A stretch of DNA of 64,000 nt from assembly GCA_013177795.1 (NCBI GenBank), contig JABLXY010000002.1, positions 620,001 through 684,000 on the forward strand, read 5' to 3'. The notes beneath the pieces are model-generated. The model did not search any database. It was not told the DNA's origin and saw nothing but the letters and a program-made list of their open reading frames with translations. The translations under genes and the position numbers were made by a program. Positions 42,884-52,031 of this stretch are shown one piece after another. Position 1 is the first letter of the stretch; each line of letters opens with the position of its first letter. Source of the stretch: Syntrophaceae bacterium. Lineage in GTDB: Bacteria > Desulfobacterota > Syntrophia > Syntrophales > UBA2192.

Positions 42884-43819
42884 ATGCAGGCCGAGATGAG
42901 AAACGTCAGCATGCAGCAGCTCGACGCGTTGGTGCACCTCGTCGAGGAGCGCAGCTTCAGCCGGGCGGCCAGGAGGATGTACCTCTCCCAGCCGTCGCTC
43001 ACGAAGCACATCCGCAACCTGGAGGACGCCCTGGGGGCGAAGGTGGTCAACCGAGCCAGCCGGGCCTTCACGCTGACGCCCGAGGGGCGCGTCGTCTACG
43101 ATTACGCACGCCGGATTTTAAAGCTGCGCGAGGAGGCCGTGGACCGGGTGATGCGGGTGCGCGCCGCCGAGGAGGGGGACATCCGGATCGCCGCCAGCAC
43201 CATCCCGGCCACCTACATCCTGCCCTACGCATTGGGGGGGTTCCGCACAAGGTACCCCGGCATCCGGGCGGCCGTGCGGGCCGCCGACAGCAACGACGTC
43301 ATCGAGGCGGTCCTGGCAAACGGGGCCGAGATCGGCTTCATCGGCAAGGAATCGGCCAACGCGAAGCTGGCGGCCGAGCCGCTCTGGCGCGACCGGATGG
43401 TGCTCGCCGTCCCCGCGTCCCATCCCTGGGCGAAGCGGAAATCCATCCGCCTCCGCGAGCTCGAGAAGGAGCCCTTCGTGATCCGCGAGCGGGGCTCGGG
43501 CACCCGAGAAACCTTCGAGCGGTGCCTCGCCGAGGCGGGCAAAACGGACCTGTCCCGCTTTTCCGTCGCCGCCGAGATGGGAAGCTCCGAGGCCGTCAAG
43601 GAGGCCGTGATTGCCGGCGTCGGCATCTCCGTGATTTCCTTCTATGCCATCCGCAGGGAGGTCGCCGCGGGTGTCCTCGCCGCGCTTGCGATCGAAGGCT
43701 GTCCCGTCGAGCGGTTTTTCCACGTCATTCACCGCAGGCACTTCGACCTGATGGCGCACCACCGGATCTTTCTCGACTTCATCCGGGCCTACCGCCCGGA
43801 ACCGCCCGCAAAGAGGTAA
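42884..43819 (+). CDS. LysR-type regulator, selenium metabolism-associated
   Basis: The 311-residue protein has an N-terminal winged HTH (MQQLDALVHLVEERSFSRAARRMYLSQPSLTKHIRNLEDALGAKVVNRASRAFTLTPEG) and a type-2 periplasmic-binding effector domain (IRIAASTIPATYILPYAL...GFIGKES...ERGSGTRETFERCL...GVGISVIS). It belongs with LysR regulators found beside selD/yedE operons. It is divergent from yedE with a perfect palindrome between them, so it probably controls both directions. The ligand is unknown. An internal ATG at 42911 is a possible alternative start. Confidence 0.9.
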   Translation: MQAEMRNVSMQQLDALVHLVEERSFSRAARRMYLSQPSLTKHIRNLEDALGAKVVNRASRAFTLTPEGRVVYDYARRILKLREEAVDRVMRVRAAEEGDIRIAASTIPATYILPYALGGFRTRYPGIRAAVRAADSNDVIEAVLANGAEIGFIGKESANAKLAAEPLWRDRMVLAVPASHPWAKRKSIRLRELEKEPFVIRERGSGTRETFERCLAEAGKTDLSRFSVAAEMGSSEAVKEAVIAGVGISVISFYAIRREVAAGVLAALAIEGCPVERFFHVIHRRHFDLMAHHRIFLDFIRAYRPEPPAKR

Positions 43820-43823
43820 ACGC

Positions 43824-45218
43824 ATGACGAAAATCCGCTACTACAGCACGAACCGCCGCCTCGAGGGGGTGCCCGGCCTCACGCCGTTCAAGGGGCTGGT
43901 CTCGTTCCGCGAGGCCCTGATCCAGGGGCAGGCGCCCGACGAGGGTCTCTTCATGCCCGACCCCATCCCGGCGCTCGACGTCCGGGACATCCTGGCGCGC
44001 AAGGGCAAGCCCTACGTGGAAACGGCCTTTCTCGTGGCCGAGGCCTTCCTGAGGGACGAGCTGCCGAGGGAGGTGATCCGGCAGGTCGTGGAGGATTCCT
44101 ATACCTTCGACGTCCCCCTCGAGCCGGTCCACGGCCGCGTCACCATCATGCGCCTCGACCGGGGCCCGACGGCCTCCTTCAAGGACTTCGCCGCCCGCAT
44201 GATGGCGAGGCTCATGAGCCGCCTGCGTGACCGCGGCAACAGGCTCAACGTGCTCGTCGCCACCTCGGGCGACACGGGCAGCGCCGTGGGCGAGGCCTTC
44301 AGGGGCGTCGAGGGGATCGGTGTCTACATCCTCTACCCGCGCAACGAGGTGAGCGGGATGCAGAAAAAGCAGCTCGACACGATCGGGGAGAACGTCCTCG
44401 CCCTCTCGGTGGACGGCAAGTTCGACGACTGCCAGAACCTCGTCAAGCAGGCCTTCTCCGACCCGGGGCTCGCGCACCTGAACCTGACCTCGGCCAACTC
44501 CATCAACTTCGGCCGGATCCTGCCGCAGAGCATCTACTACGTCCACGCCTACGCCCAGCTGGCGGACCCGGGCGAGGAGATCGTCTTTTCCGTCCCCTCC
44601 GGGAACTTCGGCAACGCCCTGGGCTGCGAGTACGCCCGGCGCATGGGGCTTCCCGTGCGGATGCTCGTCATGCCCACCAACGAGAACGACGAGTTCCCCA
44701 ACTACCTCCGGACGGGGGTATACCAGAAGGTCTCGCCCTCCCGGGCCTGCCTCTCCAACGCGATGAATGTGGGGCACCCGAGCAACCTCGCCCGGTTCTT
44801 CGAGCTCTACGGGGGCACGGTGGACCGCACGGGCGTCGTGCACGTCTACCCCGATCTGGCGGAGATGCGCCGGCGCATCTTCTCCGTGAGCGTCTCCGAC
44901 GGGGAGACGAAAGAGACCATCCGGCGCGTCTGGGAGCGGCACCGCGTCCTGCTGGAGCCCCACGGGGCCGTGGGATGGAGGGGCCTGGAGCTGTACCTCG
45001 AGGCCTGCGGCGGGCCCGTCGCCGAGCCCTGCGTCTGCCTCGAGACGGCACACCCCGCAAAGTTCCCCGGCGAGATTATCGAACTGCTCGGCATCACCCC
45101 CGAGGTGCCGCAGAGCATGAGGGACCTCGAGAAACGAACGGGGGAGCCCGTCGAGCTGCCCGCCGACTACGGTACGCTGCGCGCCTTCCTGCTCGACACC
45201 CTGAAGGGGAGAGACTGA
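43824..45218 (+). CDS. thrC: Threonine synthase
   Basis: The 464-residue PLP enzyme converts O-phosphohomoserine to threonine. It shows RYYSTNRRLEGVPG at the N-terminus, the PLP lysine K120 in GPTASFKDFAARMM, VATSGDTGSAVGEAF (phosphate-binding), NLTSANSINFGRILPQ and FSVPSGNFGNALG, as in the longer proteobacterial ThrC. It begins 5 bases after lysR. The last 72 bases, including the stop, recur exactly at 51936-52007. Confidence 0.96.
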   Translation: MTKIRYYSTNRRLEGVPGLTPFKGLVSFREALIQGQAPDEGLFMPDPIPALDVRDILARKGKPYVETAFLVAEAFLRDELPREVIRQVVEDSYTFDVPLEPVHGRVTIMRLDRGPTASFKDFAARMMARLMSRLRDRGNRLNVLVATSGDTGSAVGEAFRGVEGIGVYILYPRNEVSGMQKKQLDTIGENVLALSVDGKFDDCQNLVKQAFSDPGLAHLNLTSANSINFGRILPQSIYYVHAYAQLADPGEEIVFSVPSGNFGNALGCEYARRMGLPVRMLVMPTNENDEFPNYLRTGVYQKVSPSRACLSNAMNVGHPSNLARFFELYGGTVDRTGVVHVYPDLAEMRRRIFSVSVSDGETKETIRRVWERHRVLLEPHGAVGWRGLELYLEACGGPVAEPCVCLETAHPAKFPGEIIELLGITPEVPQSMRDLEKRTGEPVELPADYGTLRAFLLDTLKGRD

Positions 45219-45219
45219 G
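45148..45219 (+). repeat. 72 bp direct repeat, copy 1 (thrC 3' end)
   Basis: The final 71 bases of thrC plus the next G are identical to 51936-52007. Together the two copies bracket 6.7 kb of transporter genes. Confidence 0.93.
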
Positions 45220-45334
45220 AATGTCTGCAGGAAGGAAAACAGGCGATGGCTTGAAAAGGATAGAGGAGCGTGCCTGCGGTTCGGCCGGATCAAGCCTGCG
45301 GAGATTGTTAGACAACATCTTCATTGGCCATTGC

Positions 45335-45363
45335 TTGACAAATATTTCAAACCATGATTAACA
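45335..45363 (+). promoter_or_regulatory. Promoter-like sequence at the start of the inserted block
   Basis: TTGACA (45335-45340), 17-base spacer, TTAACA (45358-45363), 22 bases before ATG 45385. Confidence 0.4.
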
Positions 45364-45384
45364 GTCCCATCGGAAGATCCGACG

Positions 45385-45681
45385 ATGAAGCGACTGAGAA
45401 AACACCCTCATTTTCTGCTGTTCATTGCCCTAACGCTGCCGGTGGGCTTGGCGTTTCTCCACTACGATCTCCTGACGGATCGTGATCTCGTCCTCCACAG
45501 GCAGATTTCGACGGCGGATAAATCCAATTCGCCGAATCTCCAGAGGGCGGAACTCAGGACCTCGGTCGCAGTCGTTCTTTCAGTTCAGCCCCTGTACATC
45601 GCCCGCGGTGTCAATCCCTTCTTTTCAAACGATCTGAACCCTGCAGTGCCCAGCCAAAGCTACTCCATCCTTCGCTGTTAG
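45385..45681 (+). CDS. Small hypothetical protein with N-terminal membrane segment
   Basis: The 98-residue frame starts MKRLRKHPHFLLFIALTLPVGLAFLHYDLL, a basic head plus hydrophobic segment like a signal anchor, then a polar region ending in ILRC. No family recognised and no strong ribosome site. A promoter-like sequence precedes it. It lies just inside the repeat-bracketed block before cstA. Confidence 0.35.
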   Translation: MKRLRKHPHFLLFIALTLPVGLAFLHYDLLTDRDLVLHRQISTADKSNSPNLQRAELRTSVAVVLSVQPLYIARGVNPFFSNDLNPAVPSQSYSILRC

Positions 45682-45758
45682 AATTCCAGTCTTTTCCCGA
45701 ACATTCATCTTGACCCCTAACCCGAAACTCTCAGAGCCTTTCAAGGATGGAGGAGTGC

Positions 45759-47606
45759 ATGAGTGCACTGTATTTGATGCTCATCGCGATACTCGTGTTT
45801 GTGCTTGCCTATCGGTACTACGCTGCGTTCATCGGCGCCAAGGTCTTGATGCTCGACGATCGGAACGTGACCCCGTCTGTATCCTGCAACGACGGGCGGG
45901 ACTACGTCCCGACCAACAAGTGGGTCGTCTTCGGCCACCACTTCGCGGCCATCGCGGGCGCGGGGCCTCTCATCGGACCCACCCTGGCAGCCCAGTACGG
46001 CTGGGGGCCCGGCTTCTTCTGGATCCTGCTGGGCTCGGTCTTCGCCGGCTGCGTCCACGACATGATCATTCTGTTCGCTTCGGTTCGTCACAAGGGTCAG
46101 TCCCTGGCGGTCATCGCCAGGAAGGACGTCGGCAAGATCACCGGCCTGACGACCGCTTTCGTCATCCTCTTCATCATCATCGTCGCCCTGGCAGGCCTGG
46201 CCGTGGCAGTCGTCAATGCCCTCTACAACAATCCCTGGGGCGTCTTCACGATCGCCATGACGATTCCCATCGCCATGGTCGTCGGCGTTTACATGTTCAA
46301 GATCCGACCCGGTGCCATTCTGTCGGGTTCGTTGGTTGGCGTTATCGCCGTTTGCGCCGCCGTCTTCCTCGGTGCGCCGGTGGCTGAATCCGGCGTCGCC
46401 GGATGGTTTACCTTCGACAAGAAGACCCTCTCGGTGCTCCTGCCCCTCTATGGATTCTGCGCGGCGGCCCTGCCCGTGTGGCTGCTCCTGGCGCCTCGCG
46501 ACTACCTCAGCACGTACATGAAGATCGGCGTCGTCGTGGCCCTGGCCATCGGGCTTTTTTTCGTCAACCCAGCGGTGCAGATGCCCTTCACGACCCCGTT
46601 TATCGACGGCGGGGGACCCATCATCCCCGGTCCGGTCTGGCCCTATGTGTTCATCACCATCGCCTGCGGCGCGATCTCCGGGTTCCACGCCCTCATCGGT
46701 TCGGGCACGACACCGAAGCTGCTCGAGAAGGAAAGCCAGATCCCCATGGTCGGGTACGGCGCCATGCTGACCGAAGGCTTCGTCGCCCTGATGGCCCTGC
46801 TGGCCGCGGTGACGCTCGTCCCCAACGACTACTTCGCGATCAACACGGCGGCGCCGGTTTTCGCGAAGCTCAACATGCCCGTCGTCGATCTGCCCGAACT
46901 CAGCAAACTGGTCGGTCTCGACGTCTCCCATCGGCCGGGCGGCGCGATTTCGCTGGCCGTCGGCATGGCCCACGTGTTCGCCAGCATCGGCGAGGGGCTG
47001 CGGCACACGATGAAGTACTGGTTCCAGTTCATCATCATGTTCGAGGCCCTCTTCATCCTGACGACCATCGACGCGGGGACCCGTGTGGCCCGCTACCTGC
47101 TCCAGGACCTCATCGGCTACGCCTGGGAGCCCATCAAGAGGACCGACTGGATGCCCGGGGTGATCGTGACGAGCGCCGCCGTTTCGTTTGCCTGGGGGCA
47201 CATCCTTTACACCGGCGACATCTCCACGATTTGGCCCATGTTCGGCGTGACGAACCAGACACTCGCAGGGCTGGCCCTGGCCATCGGCACGACGATCATC
47301 CTCCGGATTTCCGAAAGGAAGGTCTACGCCCTGGTCACGGCCGTTCCCTGCGCCTTCGTGTCGATGACGACCTTTGTGGCCGGCATCATGAATGTCCAGA
47401 CCTACATGGCCCGAAACATGCTGCTCAACGCCGTTCTCAGCATTGTCATCCTTGTGCTCGTGACGGTCATCATCGTGGACAACGTCCGGATTTGGCTGGA
47501 GCTGCTCCGGACCGAGAAACCCCTGGGGATGAACGACGGGAGGGAATTCGTGTACTGCCCGATCGTACCCGCCGATCGCCCTCCCGATGACAAGCCCCTG
47601 GCGTGA
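45759..47606 (+). CDS. cstA: Carbon starvation protein A (CstA) family peptide/pyruvate transporter
   Basis: The 615-residue membrane protein has about 16 helices and the CstA signatures DGRDYVPTNKWVVFGHHFAAIAGAGPLIGPTLAAQYGW, FAGCVHDMIILFASVRHKGQSLA and AISGFHALIGSGTTPKLLEKE. The family imports peptides or pyruvate under carbon limitation. The ATG at 45759 is preferred over one 12 bases upstream because GGAGG sits just before it. It is the first long gene of the repeat-bracketed block. Confidence 0.94.
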   Translation: MSALYLMLIAILVFVLAYRYYAAFIGAKVLMLDDRNVTPSVSCNDGRDYVPTNKWVVFGHHFAAIAGAGPLIGPTLAAQYGWGPGFFWILLGSVFAGCVHDMIILFASVRHKGQSLAVIARKDVGKITGLTTAFVILFIIIVALAGLAVAVVNALYNNPWGVFTIAMTIPIAMVVGVYMFKIRPGAILSGSLVGVIAVCAAVFLGAPVAESGVAGWFTFDKKTLSVLLPLYGFCAAALPVWLLLAPRDYLSTYMKIGVVVALAIGLFFVNPAVQMPFTTPFIDGGGPIIPGPVWPYVFITIACGAISGFHALIGSGTTPKLLEKESQIPMVGYGAMLTEGFVALMALLAAVTLVPNDYFAINTAAPVFAKLNMPVVDLPELSKLVGLDVSHRPGGAISLAVGMAHVFASIGEGLRHTMKYWFQFIIMFEALFILTTIDAGTRVARYLLQDLIGYAWEPIKRTDWMPGVIVTSAAVSFAWGHILYTGDISTIWPMFGVTNQTLAGLALAIGTTIILRISERKVYALVTAVPCAFVSMTTFVAGIMNVQTYMARNMLLNAVLSIVILVLVTVIIVDNVRIWLELLRTEKPLGMNDGREFVYCPIVPADRPPDDKPLA

Positions 47607-47748
47607 ACGGCACCGTTTACGCCGCGCATCGGCCATGTTTGCCCGGCCAACCCCGCTGCCCCCGAAATCGCAGGGGGCGGGGGATTGGACAATACGTTGA
47701 TGCTGCATGGGTGCACCATGCAGCGGATTGTGACGGGGAGCCCACGCC

Positions 47749-49050
47749 ATGACGCCCACGGATGCCGGTCTCTACGGACTCGTTGTCCTCATTGCCCTCA
47801 TGTTTCTCAAGATTCCCGTGGGGTTTGCCATGTCCCTCGTGGGCATGCTGGGCTTTGCCTATCTGGTCTCCTGGGAAGCGGCGCAACAGCTCGTGGCGCA
47901 TGACTTCTTCAACGTGTTCAGCTCTTATGCCCTCACGGTGATCCCGCTGTTCGTTCTCATGGGGCAGGTTGCCCATCACGCGGGGATCAGCGGCAGGCTC
48001 TTCAACGCGGCAAACCGGTTTCTCGGGCACCTGAGAGGGGGGCTGGCCGTGGCCACGATCGGGGCCTGTGCAGGGTTTTCGGCAATTTGCGGTTCCACCA
48101 GCGCCACGGCAGCCACGATGGCCGCGGTCGCCCTTCCGGAGATGAAGAAGTACAATTACGATCCAGCCCTGGCGACGGGGGTTGTCGCCGCCGGCGGCAG
48201 TCTCGGGATCCTGATCCCGCCCAGCACAATCTTCATCGTCTATGGGATCATGACGGAGCAGTCCGTCGGCAAGCTCTTCCTGGCCGGGGTTCTGCCGGGA
48301 GTCCTGATGGCCCTGCTGTTCATCGCCGTGATCTTCGTCTGGACGTGGTTCAAACCCGAATTGGTCACGCCGGCCCCGAAATGTACCGTCCGGGAAAGGC
48401 TTGCGTCGCTTGCCGGTGTCGTAGAGACATTCGTCCTCTTTGCCGCCGTGATGGGCGGGCTGTTCATGGGGATCTTCACCCCCACGGAGGCCGCTGCCGT
48501 GGGTGCTTGCGGGACGATTCTCATCGCGCTGGCCGGTCGGAACCTGACATGGAAGGGATTCATCAGGGCACTGAGCGAAACCACGCGGGTCTCCTGCATG
48601 ATCCTCGTCATCGTGGCGGGCGCAACGGTCTTCGGCCATTTCCTCGCTGTCACCCGGATCCCCTTCGACGTCGGAAACTGGGTGCGCGAGCTGCCGCTTT
48701 CGCCGAACATGATCATGGCGGTCGTCATTATCATCTACATCCTCATGGGCTGTGTCATGGACTCGCTGGCCATGATCACGCTGACGATCCCCATCATCTT
48801 TCCCGTCATCACGTCCCTGGGATTCGACCCCGTCTGGTTCGGGGTCATCATCGTCGTCGTCACCGAGATGGGAGTCATCACGCCGCCCGTGGGGATCAAT
48901 GTATATGTCGTGGGCGGCGTGGCCCGGGACGTGCCGCTCGAGGTGATCTTTCGGGGTGCGCTCCATATGCTCATCGCCCAGATCATCACGGCGGTCTTGC
49001 TCATTCTGTTTCCCCAGATCGCCCTGTGGTTGCCGAACGCCATGCAGTGA
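47749..49050 (+). CDS. TRAP transporter large permease DctM (no DctQ partner)
   Basis: The 433-residue protein is an intact 12-helix DctM: LKIPVGFAMSLVGMLGF, SGRLFNAANRFLGHLRGGLAVATIGACAGFSAICGSTSATAATMAAVALPEM, LGILIPPSTIFIVYGIMTEQSVGKLF, FTPTEAAAVGA and a C-terminal GVITPPVGINVYVV. The 142 bp upstream is too short for a DctQ gene, and no receptor gene is adjacent; a fused TRAP permease follows. It may work with subunits encoded elsewhere. Confidence 0.92.
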   Translation: MTPTDAGLYGLVVLIALMFLKIPVGFAMSLVGMLGFAYLVSWEAAQQLVAHDFFNVFSSYALTVIPLFVLMGQVAHHAGISGRLFNAANRFLGHLRGGLAVATIGACAGFSAICGSTSATAATMAAVALPEMKKYNYDPALATGVVAAGGSLGILIPPSTIFIVYGIMTEQSVGKLFLAGVLPGVLMALLFIAVIFVWTWFKPELVTPAPKCTVRERLASLAGVVETFVLFAAVMGGLFMGIFTPTEAAAVGACGTILIALAGRNLTWKGFIRALSETTRVSCMILVIVAGATVFGHFLAVTRIPFDVGNWVRELPLSPNMIMAVVIIIYILMGCVMDSLAMITLTIPIIFPVITSLGFDPVWFGVIIVVVTEMGVITPPVGINVYVVGGVARDVPLEVIFRGALHMLIAQIITAVLLILFPQIALWLPNAMQ

Positions 49051-49159
49051 ACCCGTCATTCCGCAGGGGAGGAGTGCCACATCCCGTTTCAACACGAAGG
49101 GAAGAACGGCCGTTCAACAACACAGACACCGGATACAGAACGCTGAAGAGGACATCCGT

Positions 49160-51919
49160 ATGGCAGAAGAGCTGAAGAAGGTGATCTCGTCGCCGGAACT
49201 CCAGGACGATATCGACACGCTGGCCAAGTATGACCCCGAGATGCGGTTCCGCAGGCTCACGGGCGTCACGGCGAAGCTCGTTTTCGTCATGACCATCGTT
49301 CTTTCGATCTTTCACATCTACACGGCCGGCTTCGGTGTGCTCCAGGAATGGCGCCACCGCGCGTTTCACCTGGCGTTCGTGCTTCCCCTGGTGTTCTTTG
49401 TCTACAGCATGAAAAAGGAGGTCCATCGAAAGGGGGGCAAGCACCTCCTCTACGATGTCCTCTACGCGGGATGCGCGGCCATGCTCAACACCGCCGTCTT
49501 CCGCGAGATATTCGGCCTGTCTTTCGCCCCGGCCGCCGCCGTCGCCATAGGCACCTTCGGGTTCTCCCTCTATTTCAAACAGCGTGAGAACCTGCCCGAT
49601 TCGCTCTCGGGCCGGGTCGATTTTCCCATCCACACCGCCATGATCGCGTTCATCCTCTGCGGGGCGGGTTTTGGGTGGACGCACCTGGATGTGCGCTCCT
49701 GGTTCGTAGACCTCAACCCGTCTCTGATTTTCTGGGGGGTCTTCCTTCTGGGCGTCTTTATCGCCATCACGGCCCTGTTTTTCCTGCAGTGGGGCCTATC
49801 TCTCTACGGTCTGATCCGGCACGGAAGGATCGATTATAAATCCGACAACGTCCCGTATTTCGATCTCTTCCTGGCGCTGATGTCCTGCATGATCTCGGTC
49901 TACGTGTTTCTCGAGTTCAACAACATCGGCATGCGGGCGGGGAGCCCCGATTTTGCCGAGCTCGTCGTGGGAAGCTTCTCATTCCTTCTCATCCTCGAAG
50001 CCGCCCGCCGGAGCATCGGCGCACCGCTCCCGATCATCGCCATGCTGGTCCTGATCAACTGCTACCTGGGCCCGTACTTCCTCGACATCCCGGGGCTCGA
50101 CATCTTCGCCCACCGGGGGTACTCGATCTCCCGGATTGTCGATTACATGTTTCTCGGGACGGAAGGGATCTACGGCATCCCGCTCGGTGTCGTCGCGACC
50201 TTCGTCTTCCATTTTGTTCTCTTCGGGCTCTTCATCGCCCGGACGGGCCTTGCGCAGCTCTTTATGGACATCGCGATGGCTCTGGCCGGCTGGTCCTCCG
50301 GGGGGCCTGCCAAGGTGGCCGTCATCGCCAGCGGGTTCATGGGGTCGATCAGCGGCAGCTCGGTGGCCAATGCGGTGACGGTGGGGTCTTTCACGATCCC
50401 GCTCATGAAGCGGGTCGGGTACAAACCCACATTCGCGGCGGGGGTCGAAGCGGCAGCAGGCACAGGAGGCCAGATTATGCCTCCGGTCATGGGCGCCGCC
50501 GCCTTCATCATGGCCGAGTTTCTGGGGATCCCCTATATCAAGATCGCCCTATGCGCCGTCCTGCCGGCGTTCGTGCACTTTTTCGCCGTGGGCTGGATGG
50601 TCCACCTCGAGGCCAAGAAGACAGGCCTGCTGGGTCTTCCCCGGGAAATGCTGCCCAACCTCCGGCTCGTGCTCAAAGAACGCTGGCTTCTTGTGGGGCC
50701 TCTCATCATCATCGTCTACCTGCTGATCACCGGTTCCAGTCCGTTCCTCGCTGCCTTCTGGGGCATCATCTTTGCCACCGCCACGGGACAGGTCCACGAG
50801 AGGACGAAGCCATTCCTGCTGCCGCTCTTCCTCTGCGTGCCCCCCGTGCTCTTTGGCGTGAACCCGTTCACGGACGTGAAACTCGCCATCGGCTGGTTTG
50901 GCTTTATCGCTGCCTCTCTCTATCATTTCGGGGGCACCTCGGAGCGGCTCTCGACGACAATCGCCGTCGGCATCTCGGCTTTCCTCACGGCCCTGCTCTA
51001 CCTCGAGGTCGATCCGGGACTGGCCGCCTTCTGGACCGACATGCTCATCGTCGGCGCGGGGGTCTTCTACAAGGAAAGCAAAATGCGCATCCGCGAAATC
51101 CTCACGAGCCTGGAGGAAGGAACGAAAAACGCAATCGCCATCGGGGCGGCCTGCGCCTGCGTGGGGTTCATCGTCGGGGCGACGACCCTCACCGGCATCG
51201 GCCTGAAATTTGCCACGGCCGTCATCGCGGTGGCCCATAACATTGCCGAGATCCTCAACCCCATGTTTTTCGGAATGACGACGGTCAGCGACATCACGCT
51301 CTTTTTCACGCTCGTCAATACCGCCCTGGCCTGCTTCATCCTCGGCATGGGCATCCCCACAACGGCCCAGTACATTATCGCCGCCATGATCGCCGCCCCG
51401 GCCCTGCTGCAGTGGGGTATCCATCCGCTGCTTTCGCACATGTTTGTCTTTTTCTACGCCATTCTCGCCGACGTGACGCCGCCCGTGGCGCTTGCAGCCT
51501 ACGCGGCGGCAGGGGTGGCCGGGAGCGACCCCTTCAAGACGGGTTTCCGTGCCTTCAGCCTCTCCAGCGCCAAGGCCTGCGTGCCGTTTGCCTTTATCTA
51601 CGCACCCGCGGTGCTGCTCATGCCCTGGCTGCTCGACCAGACCGTTGAATTCGACTGGTTGTGGTTCGTCCAGTGCGCCGTCACCCTCGTGTTGGGCGTC
51701 TCTGCACTGGGGGCCACCGTGGTCGGATACATCGGAGGGGGACCGTTGAACCGGTTCCAGAGGCTGCTCATGGGACTCTCCGCTCTCCTGCTCATCATTC
51801 CCGGTACGGCAACGGACGTCATTGGAGCCGTTCTCTACGCTGCGCTCACCGCCTGGCAGATTCTGAAATACCGGCGTGCAGGCAAACAGACGACGCAGGG
51901 GCCGCCTGCGGAAGCCTGA
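49160..51919 (+). CDS. TRAP transporter permease, 4TM/12TM fusion
   Basis: The 919-residue protein joins a DctQ-like four-helix part (about 50-300) to a DctM-like twelve-helix part. Its signatures are GFMGSISGSSVANAVTVGSFTIPLMKRVGYKPTFAAGVEAAAGTGGQIMPPVMGAAAFIMAEFLG and a repeat IPTTAQYIIAAMIAAPALLQWGIHPLLSHMFVFFYAILADVTPPVALAAYAAAG. This family usually works with TAXI-type receptors, but none is encoded here. I chose ATG 49160 with GAGG upstream; longer readings overlap the dctM gene in an unlikely frame. Confidence 0.92.
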   Translation: MAEELKKVISSPELQDDIDTLAKYDPEMRFRRLTGVTAKLVFVMTIVLSIFHIYTAGFGVLQEWRHRAFHLAFVLPLVFFVYSMKKEVHRKGGKHLLYDVLYAGCAAMLNTAVFREIFGLSFAPAAAVAIGTFGFSLYFKQRENLPDSLSGRVDFPIHTAMIAFILCGAGFGWTHLDVRSWFVDLNPSLIFWGVFLLGVFIAITALFFLQWGLSLYGLIRHGRIDYKSDNVPYFDLFLALMSCMISVYVFLEFNNIGMRAGSPDFAELVVGSFSFLLILEAARRSIGAPLPIIAMLVLINCYLGPYFLDIPGLDIFAHRGYSISRIVDYMFLGTEGIYGIPLGVVATFVFHFVLFGLFIARTGLAQLFMDIAMALAGWSSGGPAKVAVIASGFMGSISGSSVANAVTVGSFTIPLMKRVGYKPTFAAGVEAAAGTGGQIMPPVMGAAAFIMAEFLGIPYIKIALCAVLPAFVHFFAVGWMVHLEAKKTGLLGLPREMLPNLRLVLKERWLLVGPLIIIVYLLITGSSPFLAAFWGIIFATATGQVHERTKPFLLPLFLCVPPVLFGVNPFTDVKLAIGWFGFIAASLYHFGGTSERLSTTIAVGISAFLTALLYLEVDPGLAAFWTDMLIVGAGVFYKESKMRIREILTSLEEGTKNAIAIGAACACVGFIVGATTLTGIGLKFATAVIAVAHNIAEILNPMFFGMTTVSDITLFFTLVNTALACFILGMGIPTTAQYIIAAMIAAPALLQWGIHPLLSHMFVFFYAILADVTPPVALAAYAAAGVAGSDPFKTGFRAFSLSSAKACVPFAFIYAPAVLLMPWLLDQTVEFDWLWFVQCAVTLVLGVSALGATVVGYIGGGPLNRFQRLLMGLSALLLIIPGTATDVIGAVLYAALTAWQILKYRRAGKQTTQGPPAEA

Positions 51920-51935
51920 CGATTTTCAGGCGGGG

Positions 51936-52007
51936 CCGTCGAGCTGCCCGCCGACTACGGTACGCTGCGCGCCTTCCTGCTCGACACCCTGAAGGGGAGA
52001 GACTGAG
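51936..52007 (+). repeat. 72 bp direct repeat, copy 2 (orphan thrC tail)
   Basis: Exact copy of 45148-45219, out of context: it lies 16 bases after the TRAP fusion gene and has no upstream thrC sequence. Confidence 0.93.
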
Positions 52008-52031
52008 CCGGCGCGGGACGGGCGGCAGGGG

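Noticed and set aside
45222-45362. 46-codon ORF directly after thrC (MSAGRKTGDGLKRIEERA...)
   Set aside because: No ribosome site of its own and no similarity; it lies in the seam between repeat copy 1 and the inserted block.
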